Of a DNA stretch of 6,286 nucleotides, positions 1 through 5,343 are shown piece by piece (positions within the stretch are counted from its first letter, which is position 1; each line of letters starts with the position of its first letter). Location of the stretch: NCBI GenBank assembly GCA_964639525.1, contig CAZXDS010000188.1, positions 1 to 6,286 on the forward strand, read 5' to 3'. The position numbers and the translations under genes are program-made. This DNA is from CAZXDS01 sp964639525. GTDB taxonomy: Bacteria; Bacteroidota; Ignavibacteria; Ignavibacteriales; Melioribacteraceae. The notes beneath the pieces were generated by a model that made no database searches, was not told the DNA's origin, and was given only the letters and a program-made list of their open reading frames with translations.

Positions 1-357
1 CAAATAAAAGTCGGCAAAAACCTTTTTTCAGTCGATTTATACTAAGATTAAAATTCTCATAATTTGTTAATAACTATGTTTCTTCTCTCACATTTCAAAT
101 TTCAAGCCAAATAATAAATTGCGATTTTTTTATTTTTTGAATGTTTTGAATATATTTTTTTTGTAAGGGAGAAATAAAATTATCATAATTAAGATTTTTC
201 ATGTTACTATTTCAAAATAGATTTCTTCTTCTGTTGATGAAAGTGAGCAAAGAATATAAAAATGTGATATGGAGAGAGTAGAAAATAGACTTTTTGCTTG
301 GATGCAACTTCAATGCTTTAATTCTTAAACGAAGTAAAATATTATATGATTTAAACA
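1..357. other. AT-rich gene-free stretch
   Basis: No convincing reading frame, tRNA or long repeat is visible in these 357 bases; stop codons are dense in all frames. The stretch contains long T runs around 125-162. A purine-rich AAGGGAG at 165-171 resembles a ribosome binding site but has no start codon and open frame after it. It could be the regulatory region of a gene lying left of the window, or plain intergenic spacer. Confidence 0.6.
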
Positions 358-387
358 AAAACAGTCCCTCATTTGAAGGACTGTTTT
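358..387 (-). terminator. Rho-independent terminator of rocD
   Basis: Two perfectly complementary 10-base arms (aaaacagtcc at 358-367, ggactgtttt at 378-387) enclose a 10-base loop in which a few more pairs can form. Read on the minus strand, the hairpin lies about 30 bases after the rocD stop codon and is followed by a T-rich tail (TTTTTGTTTAA), the standard intrinsic terminator layout. The plus-strand side also ends in TTTT, so it might work weakly in both directions. Confidence 0.85.
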
Positions 388-418
388 GAAGATTCGGAAA
401 TATTTATGATTTTGATTA

Positions 419-1621
419 TTACTCCATCAACAGAACTTCGCTGATTTTTTCCATCGCCCAATCGATTTCTTCTTTTGTAATAATCAGCGGCGGAGCAAAC
501 CTGATTACATTCTCGTGAGTTTCTTTTGCGAGAATTCCTCTTTCCATCAAAGCTTCGCAGAAACGACGTGCGCCGCCGGATTCCGAATTTAATTCAACGC
601 CAATAAATAATCCTTTACCGCGAATTTCTTTAACGTGTTTTGAATTGACCTCACGCAATTTTTGACGGAAATAACTACCTAATTCAAAGGATTTTTCAAT
701 AAGATTTTCTTCTACCAATACTTTAAGAGCTTCACGTGCAACAGCAACACCCAAAGGATTACCGCCAAATGTTGAACCGTGATCGCCCGGATTGAAAACT
801 CCGAGGACTTCTTTACTTGCCAACATTGCAGAAACCGGATAAAGTCCGCCGGACAATGCTTTACCAATTGTAACGGCATCGGGTTTAATTCCCGCATACT
901 CGTATGCAAATAATTTTCCGCTGCGCCCCAAACCGGATTGAATTTCGTCGGCTATAAAAAGCACATTGTTCTTCTTGCAGATATCAAATGCTTTTTTCAA
1001 ATAACCTTCCGGAGGAACAATAACACCGCCTTCGCCTTGAATTGGCTCAACAAGAAACGCCACAGTATTCGGTGTAATTGCATTTTCCAAATCTTCCGCG
1101 TTACCGTATTCAACAGTTTTAAATCCTGCAGTAAACGGACCGAACCCGTCTTTGTACTGTTCTTCGGTCGAGAAACCGACTATTGTTATAGTCCGTCCGG
1201 CAAAGTTATTTGTACAAGTAATTATTTCAGCCTTGTCCTTTTCAACTCCTTTAACTTTATAGCCCCATTTTCGTGCGGCTTTCAAAGCTGTTTCAACTGC
1301 TTCCGCACCTGAGTTCATTGGAAGTACCATTTCAAAACCGGTCAGCTCACATAATTCCTTATAAAGCAAAGGCAATTGATTATTGCGAAATGCACGTGAT
1401 GTTAATGTAACTTTATCAGCTTGTTCTTTAAGAGCATTAACAATTCTTGGGTGGCAATGTCCCTGATTTACAGCAGAATATGCGGCAAGACAATCCATAT
1501 ATTTTTTGCCTTCAACATCGTAAACCCAAATTCCTTCCGCTTTTTCAATTACAACATCAAGCGGATGATAATTATGCGCTCCGAATTTTTCCTCCATTTC
1601 AATATAATCTTGTGTTTTCAT
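419..1621 (-). CDS. rocD: Ornithine aminotransferase (ornithine--oxo-acid transaminase)
   Basis: This 400-residue cytosolic, PLP-dependent class III aminotransferase moves the delta-amino group of ornithine to 2-oxoglutarate, giving glutamate semialdehyde and glutamate. It links arginine/ornithine breakdown to proline and glutamate. The sequence closely follows the ornithine aminotransferase family: HNYHP (16-20), YSAVNQGHCHP (48-58), phosphate-binding NSGAEA (103-108), GRT (142-144), EPIQGEGG (192-199), ADEIQSG (224-230, D225 for the pyridine nitrogen), GKALSGG with Schiff-base K254, STFGGNP (283-289) and IRFAPP (373-378). Tyr48 corresponds to the tyrosine known to favour ornithine over GABA-type substrates in the human enzyme, so I prefer rocD to argD or gabT. 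Length is normal for the family. AAAGGAA (minus strand, 1635-1629) sits 7 bases before the ATG and supports this start. The gene is single, divergent from the lipoprotein operon, and visibly richer in G+C than that operon. Confidence 0.95.
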   Translation of the reverse strand: MKTQDYIEMEEKFGAHNYHPLDVVIEKAEGIWVYDVEGKKYMDCLAAYSAVNQGHCHPRIVNALKEQADKVTLTSRAFRNNQLPLLYKELCELTGFEMVLPMNSGAEAVETALKAARKWGYKVKGVEKDKAEIITCTNNFAGRTITIVGFSTEEQYKDGFGPFTAGFKTVEYGNAEDLENAITPNTVAFLVEPIQGEGGVIVPPEGYLKKAFDICKKNNVLFIADEIQSGLGRSGKLFAYEYAGIKPDAVTIGKALSGGLYPVSAMLASKEVLGVFNPGDHGSTFGGNPLGVAVAREALKVLVEENLIEKSFELGSYFRQKLREVNSKHVKEIRGKGLFIGVELNSESGGARRFCEALMERGILAKETHENVIRFAPPLIITKEEIDWAMEKISEVLLME

Positions 1622-1885
1622 AATGTGATTCCTTTAAATAATTATTAAATTTTTATGACCAAATTTAGATAATATTAAATTGATATTTGAGATTTATTCA
1701 ATCAGGTTTTATCGAATAAGTTTAGAATTTTTGAAGTGATTTAATCGAAAACTGCATTTGAATGTCTTTTGAAAAAATCATTTCAGATAGTAGTGCATTT
1801 TCAATTGCATGGATATTATTAATATTAATCATTAAATTGAAAACAGTTTTATTTAATCAAAAAATTAAAATAGACAGGTGAAATT
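1622..1885. other. Divergent intergenic region between rocD and the lipoprotein operon
   Basis: This 264-base AT-rich spacer must hold the promoters for rocD (leftward) and the DUF4136 operon (rightward). A perfect 12-base palindrome ATTAATATTAAT lies at 1818-1829, loosely bracketed by TCAATT (1801-1806) and AATTGA (1835-1840). It could be an operator, but in sequence this AT-rich such palindromes also arise by chance. No small gene is evident. Confidence 0.5.
1660..1667 (-). promoter_or_regulatory. Possible Bacteroidota-type -7 promoter element for rocD
   Basis: Read on the minus strand this is TAAATTTG, an exact match to the TAnnTTTG element of the Bacteroidota housekeeping sigma factor. 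It lies 38 bases upstream of the rocD start codon, leaving room for a short leader with the ribosome binding site. I do not see a good TTTG element at the usual -33 distance, so the call is tentative in such AT-rich DNA. Confidence 0.3.
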
Positions 1886-2419
1886 ATGAAAAAGAAATTA
1901 ATTTTTGTTGCTGGTCTGGCTTTTCTGTTTTTAACTGCTTGTTCATCTATTTCTGTCAATTATGATTATGATACTGAGTCCAATTTTTCTCAATTTAAAA
2001 CTTATAAATGGCTCAGAAACAAAAAACTGAAGACAGATAATAAGCTTAATTCAATCGGTTATAAAAGAATCCGCAAAGCTGTAAACTCCGAATTAAAACT
2101 AAAAGGCTTTGAAATTAAAAACAAAGGAAATGCTGATTTTTTTGTAATTGCTTACGCTGATGTTAGAGATAAAATCAACATTACAGATTTCGGTTATGGA
2201 TACGGTTCCTATTGGGGCGGACGAGGAGGAAATATATTTGTGAATCGGTACAAACAAGGGACTTTAGTAATTGATATTGTTGATTCAAAAACGAAACAAC
2301 TTGTTTGGCGAGGGATTGGAAGTAAAGCAGTTGGACGGGATTATTCACCTAAAGAAAAAACGCAAATGGTTAGAGAAGTTGTAAACAAAATTCTTGAAAA
2401 TTTCCCACCAAAGAATTAA
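1886..2419 (+). CDS. DUF4136 domain outer-membrane lipoprotein
   Basis: This 177-residue secreted lipoprotein has a lysine-rich start (MKKK), a hydrophobic stretch at about 5-18 and a lipobox LTAC with the lipidated cysteine at 19. The following serine rather than aspartate suggests the outer membrane. The mature part fits DUF4136: an N-terminal D/F-rich strand region ending in FKTYKW (37-42), an aromatic/glycine-rich segment near 100-115, then GTLVIDIVDSKTKQLVWRG (125-143) and a closing helix ending in ILENFPP. The molecular role of this family is not established; members are small envelope lipoproteins. AGGTG at 1876-1880, 5 bases before the ATG, supports the start. It is the first gene of a run with the permease and ATPase, 36 bases from the permease ATG, with no terminator seen between. 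Whether it takes part in the same export process is inference. Confidence 0.85.
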   Translation: MKKKLIFVAGLAFLFLTACSSISVNYDYDTESNFSQFKTYKWLRNKKLKTDNKLNSIGYKRIRKAVNSELKLKGFEIKNKGNADFFVIAYADVRDKINITDFGYGYGSYWGGRGGNIFVNRYKQGTLVIDIVDSKTKQLVWRGIGSKAVGRDYSPKEKTQMVREVVNKILENFPPKN

Positions 2420-2455
2420 ATTTTATTTTATATAAATAATTTTTTGGTTGCGTAT

Positions 2456-3949
2456 ATGCTAAATGGTTCAATATTCAAACAGTTGCTTGTCCATCAATTT
2501 AAGTCGTACAAACGTTCAGCCTTTTGGAACCGCAGTATAGTTATAAATATTTTACTCGGAATTCTTATACTTTATTTAATTGCCAACCTAGTAATACTCG
2601 GGATTTTTATTGATAAGATATTTGCCAAAGTTTATCCAAATGTTGATGCAGTAAAAATATTTACAAAGTTTCTCTTTTATTTTTTACTATTTGATTTTGT
2701 ATTTCGATTCTTTATCCAAAAAATTCCCATCATTGAAATCGAACCGTATTTACATCTGCCGATTAAGAGATCCAAAATATTTCGTTTTATTCTTTTAAAA
2801 TCATCTTTAAGTTTGTTCAATTATCTTCCGCTAATTGTTTTGATTCCTTTTGCCGTTAAGGTAATTGTTCCGGAATATTCAATTTCTTTTGCCGTTATTT
2901 GGTTGTTGATTTTTTACTTTTTGCTGCTGGCAAACAATTTCTTTTCTTTTATAATTAAGAAATATTTTATTCAAAAACCGCTGCGTATTCTTGTCCTTGT
3001 TCTTTTAGTAATTGCCATTTTAATATTAGATCTAAAAGGAATTTTCCCGATTTCAAAATATTTTTCAGAGGAGGTATTAAAAAGTTTGCAATATCCTTTT
3101 ATACTTTTAGTACCATTTTTACTTCTTCAAACGGCTTATGTTTCTGCCTATCGCTTGTTAAAAGATGATGCTTACCTTGAAAATTTCAAGGATACAACTC
3201 AAAAAAGAAAATTTGGAAGCACTGATTTTTCATTTCTAAAAAAACGAGGTGTTGTAGGTGCATTATTAAACTTGGAAACAAAATTAATTTGGCGAAATAA
3301 AAGACCCCGTACAATACTTGCACTTGGCTTATTTTTTATTTTCTATGGCTTTGTTTTTTATAGCAATCCCCAATATATTCACAATTATTTTTTCTTAATC
3401 GGTATCGGTATAATTCTTTCAGGTATATTTATGATGAATTACGGGCAGTTTGTTTTCGGCTGGGAAAGCAGTTATTTCGACCGAATTTATACTATCAATT
3501 GTTCAATTAATATGCTATTTCAAGAAAAATATTATTTATTTTCATTTTCAGCACTAACATTATTTATAGTAACACTACCGTACGCATTTTTTAATTATAA
3601 AATAGCATTTGTAAATTTTGCAGCTTTGTTATTTAATGCCGGTTGCAATACGTATTTACTGCTTTTTTTAGGGAGTTTTAATAAGAAGAAAATTACTCTT
3701 ACCAAAGGTGCAATGATGAATTATGAGGGGACCAGTTATGTACAATTCTTAATTTTCATTCCTGTTTTGGGAGTTCCTTTTTTAATTTTTTCCCCATTCT
3801 ATTTTTTTAATATACCTTTAATTGGAATTGCGGTAATTGCTCTGATGGGTTTTGTCGGCATTTTATTGAAAGACCCGATGTTAAAATTTTTAAGTGAACA
3901 TTACATTAAAACAAAATATAAAATATTAAATGGATTCCGGGTAGGTTAA
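2456..3949 (+). CDS. DUF5687 family ABC transporter permease-like membrane protein
   Basis: This 497-residue inner-membrane protein has about twelve hydrophobic segments (roughly 27-50, 68-88, 112-132, 143-167, 177-192, 213-231, 286-303, 310-327, 361-378, 383-406, 429-448, 453-472) and a charged loop at about 235-285. Motifs I associate with DUF5687 are EPYLHLP (96-102) before a basic stretch, and MNYGQFVFGWESSYFD (327-342) followed by EKYYLF. The family is typically encoded beside an ABC ATPase, as here: the ATPase starts 3 bases after this stop. It is therefore the likely membrane half of an ABC exporter; the substrate cannot be read from sequence. The frame also opens at a TTG at 2444, which would add 4 residues. 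I chose the ATG at 2456 because the extra codons look non-conserved and neither start has a ribosome binding site. The lack of a Shine-Dalgarno contrasts with the neighbouring genes and may mean coupling to upstream translation. Confidence 0.85.
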   Translation: MLNGSIFKQLLVHQFKSYKRSAFWNRSIVINILLGILILYLIANLVILGIFIDKIFAKVYPNVDAVKIFTKFLFYFLLFDFVFRFFIQKIPIIEIEPYLHLPIKRSKIFRFILLKSSLSLFNYLPLIVLIPFAVKVIVPEYSISFAVIWLLIFYFLLLANNFFSFIIKKYFIQKPLRILVLVLLVIAILILDLKGIFPISKYFSEEVLKSLQYPFILLVPFLLLQTAYVSAYRLLKDDAYLENFKDTTQKRKFGSTDFSFLKKRGVVGALLNLETKLIWRNKRPRTILALGLFFIFYGFVFYSNPQYIHNYFFLIGIGIILSGIFMMNYGQFVFGWESSYFDRIYTINCSINMLFQEKYYLFSFSALTLFIVTLPYAFFNYKIAFVNFAALLFNAGCNTYLLLFLGSFNKKKITLTKGAMMNYEGTSYVQFLIFIPVLGVPFLIFSPFYFFNIPLIGIAVIALMGFVGILLKDPMLKFLSEHYIKTKYKILNGFRVG

Positions 3950-3952
3950 ATT

Positions 3953-4648
3953 ATGATAGAAGTTAAAAATTTGAAAAAATCATATAATGATAGTTTTGCT
4001 TTAACTATTCAAGATTTAAAGATTGCGAAAAATGAAAGTTTTGGTCTTGTTGGAAATAACGGAGCAGGAAAGACAACATTTTTTAGACTGATACTTGATC
4101 TGATTCAGGCAAACGAAGGGGAAATATTATCGAATGATAAAGCCGTTGCGTATTCAGAACATTGGAAACAATACACCGGTTCTTTTTTAGATGAGAATTT
4201 TCTTATTGAATTTTTGACTTTTAGAGAGTATTTGGAATTTATTGCAAATTTAAATGGTTTAAATCAAAAGGATGTGGATGATTTCATTTTGAAATATTCC
4301 GACTTTTTGGGTAATGATTTAATCGAAAGCAAAAAATACATTCGTGATCTTTCAAAAGGGAATCAAAGTAAAGTGGGAATTATTTCCGCTATAATAGGGG
4401 AACCTGAAGTTATTGTGCTCGATGAACCCTTTGCGCATCTTGATCCTTCGGCTCAAATAAGGCTGAAAAATATATTAATTGATTTGCGGCAGAACGAAAA
4501 CAGAACTCTGCTAATTTCAAGTCATGACCTAAAACACATTACTGAAGTTTGTGATAGAATTGTTGTTCTCGATAACGGTAGTGTTAAAATGGATTTAAAA
4601 ACAAATCCCGAAACATTGAAAGAATTGGAAAATTATTTTGCAGTATAA
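3953..4648 (+). CDS. ABC transporter ATP-binding protein
   Basis: This 231-residue cytoplasmic nucleotide-binding subunit hydrolyses ATP to drive the adjacent DUF5687 membrane protein. Motifs in order: Walker A GNNGAGKTT (34-42, K40), signature LSKGNQSK (133-140, a variant of LSGGQ), Walker B VIVLDEP (153-159, catalytic E158), D-loop HLDP (162-165) and the switch histidine in SSHD (H191). The Q-loop region reads TGSFLDENF (75-83) and has no obvious glutamine; this resembles the LPE-type loop of CcmA-like ATPases (CcmA/NatA/bacteriocin-export group). Length is typical of a single-domain ATPase, so a homodimer with the permease is expected. The start ATG is 3 bases after the permease stop, with an AGG at 3943-3945 inside the permease end, so translation is probably coupled. 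I see no clear terminator before the convergent tRNA remnant at 4695. Cargo is unknown. Confidence 0.93.
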   Translation: MIEVKNLKKSYNDSFALTIQDLKIAKNESFGLVGNNGAGKTTFFRLILDLIQANEGEILSNDKAVAYSEHWKQYTGSFLDENFLIEFLTFREYLEFIANLNGLNQKDVDDFILKYSDFLGNDLIESKKYIRDLSKGNQSKVGIISAIIGEPEVIVLDEPFAHLDPSAQIRLKNILIDLRQNENRTLLISSHDLKHITEVCDRIVVLDNGSVKMDLKTNPETLKELENYFAV

Positions 4649-4694
4649 TTCTAAAATTTTCTCACACATTATTCAATAGCTTTACAATTATTTA

Positions 4695-4769
4695 TACCCC
4701 GGGGAGGATTCGAACCTCCGACCTATAGTTTAGAAACTATTGCTCCCTGCCGGTAGGCAGGTATCCCGC
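4695..4769 (-). pseudogene. Degenerate tRNA-Arg gene, 5' end lost and D-arm interrupted
   Basis: Bases 4695-4745 match the 3' part of the intact tRNA-Arg at 5081-5132 in 48 of 52 aligned columns, in the same orientation. The T-arm and 3' acceptor strand are intact. The anticodon stem is ATAGT/ACTAT against ACAGT/ACTGT, a compensatory U-A for C-G pair, but the loop has 6 bases (TTCTAA) instead of 7. A 16-base palindrome (4746-4761) follows the D-stem strand GAGC. Then 8 bases (4762-4769) match the D-loop again, 7 of 8. Beyond that the 5' acceptor strand and the first D-stem strand are absent. It cannot fold as a normal tRNA. The restored loop could be UCU or CCU, both arginine. It reads as a decayed tandem tRNA-Arg; a tRNA 3' fragment left by an integrated element is the alternative. 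Confidence 0.8.
4746..4761. repeat. 16-base GC-rich palindrome inserted in the tRNA remnant
   Basis: CCTGCC and GGCAGG arms of 6 perfect base pairs enclose GGTA. The sequence is strikingly GC-rich for this AT-rich region and sits exactly between two segments that are adjacent in the intact tRNA (gctc and tatcc), so it behaves as a clean insertion with no target duplication. It resembles small dispersed REP-like palindromes with CCTGCC/GGCAGG arms. Only one copy is present here, so its repeat nature cannot be shown from this window. Confidence 0.6.
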
Positions 4770-4803
4770 AATGTATTGTTTGAAATGTTTAAATTTATTT
4801 AGG

Positions 4804-5076
4804 TTATGATCTTTGAGTAATTATTTCCCCTCGTATATATTCTCTCCCAATTCCGCTTTTCAGATATTTTTCGTGATCTATTGCTTCTTTTCGAGTTTGA
4901 TATTTTTCATAATAGATAAGTTTCCAAGGTATAAATGCTTTTATCAATTTGGTTTTACCTGAGTTATGTTCTTTTAAACGTTGTTTCAAATGCTGGGTGT
5001 GACCAATGTATAATCTATTGTAGCGTTCACTAAATAATACGTATGTGAAAAATTCTATATTCAATATTTTTTGCAT
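4804..5076 (-). CDS. Small GIY-YIG (URI-like) nuclease domain protein
   Basis: This 90-residue protein consists of a single GIY-YIG fold with no extra DNA-binding domain. The first strand TYVLFS (11-16) stands for GIY, followed by LYIG (22-25), then QRLKEHNSGK (32-41) with the catalytic-type Arg33 and His37, IPWKLIYYE (49-57), and TRKEAIDHEKYLKSGIGRE (61-79) with the metal-binding type Glu69. The usual active-site residues Y12, Y23, R33, H37 and E69 are all present, so it should be an active nuclease. Stand-alone members of this URI/YhbQ-like group are numerous in Bacteroidota; their biological role is unsettled, between DNA repair and selfish behaviour. The ATG lies 4 bases after the 3' end of tRNA-Arg(CCU), and an in-frame TAA in the tRNA anticodon loop prevents a much longer start. 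There is no separate promoter space, so it is probably co-transcribed with the tRNA. The degenerate tRNA lies 34 bases beyond its stop codon. Confidence 0.88.
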   Translation of the reverse strand: MQKILNIEFFTYVLFSERYNRLYIGHTQHLKQRLKEHNSGKTKLIKAFIPWKLIYYEKYQTRKEAIDHEKYLKSGIGREYIRGEIITQRS

Positions 5077-5080
5077 TTTG

Positions 5081-5154
5081 TACCCCGGAGAGGATTCGAA
5101 CCTCCGACCTACAGTTTAGGAAACTGTTGCTCTATCCTGCTGAGCTACCAGGGC
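5081..5154 (-). tRNA. tRNA-Arg (anticodon CCU)
   Basis: This 74-base gene folds as a complete cloverleaf. The acceptor is GCCCTGG with CCGGGGT (G-U at 1-72 and U-G at 5-68), followed by TA, D-stem GCTC/GAGC, anticodon stem ACAGT/ACTGT, loop TTCCTAA with anticodon CCT, variable AGGTC, T-stem GGAGG/CCTCT around TTCGAAT, and discriminator A. It reads AGG codons. CCA is not encoded (the next bases are CAAA), so it must be added after transcription. Its 3' end is followed after 4 bases by the nuclease start codon. Confidence 0.95.
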
Positions 5155-5343
5155 AATTAAAATATTTTTATGTTTCGTAAAAGTATATAAACTTAGCTAA
5201 ATAAGAAATTTATAAATTTAAGATTTAATCTAAAGTAATAAAAAAGTTATTATTTATTAATCTCACTCACCTTTTTTAGTTTTCAAAAGTTTCTTTTTGT
5301 AAATTTACTTATATAAAAAATCAATTTAATTGGGAGCATAAAA
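5155..5343. other. Divergent promoter region of tRNA-Arg and eno
   Basis: This 189-base, very AT-rich spacer separates the leftward tRNA from the rightward eno gene and must carry both promoters. I see only imperfect candidates: TACTTTTA on the minus strand before the tRNA and TAAATTTA (5300-5307) before eno, each one base off TAnnTTTG and without a good -33 element. GGGAG at 5332-5336 is a clear ribosome binding site 7 bases before the eno ATG. Confidence 0.5.

Noticed and set aside
165..185. AAGGGAG as a ribosome binding site of a small gene
   Set aside because: No ATG, GTG or TTG at suitable distance followed by a meaningful open frame.
712..909. 65-codon minus-strand frame inside rocD
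   Set aside because: It is an alternative frame on the same strand as rocD and has no motif.
938..1312. 124-codon plus-strand frame opposite rocD
   Set aside because: It lies wholly antisense to a strongly conserved aminotransferase, its translation is rich in F, N and C without any domain, and no ribosome binding site or operon context supports it.
1421..1648. 75-codon plus-strand frame overlapping the rocD start
   Set aside because: Mostly antisense to the conserved rocD N-terminus; no recognisable protein features.
1818..1829. ATTAATATTAAT palindrome as a defined operator
   Set aside because: A perfect dyad, but made only of A and T in a very AT-rich spacer; chance cannot be excluded and no known operator matches.
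4746..4761. Palindrome as an intrinsic terminator of the nuclease gene or the ABC operon
   Set aside because: Neither side is followed by a T run, and it interrupts a recognisable tRNA sequence, so insertion explains it better.
4695..5154. CRISPR-like repeat pair
   Set aside because: The two similar segments are tRNA sequences, not a spaced repeat array.
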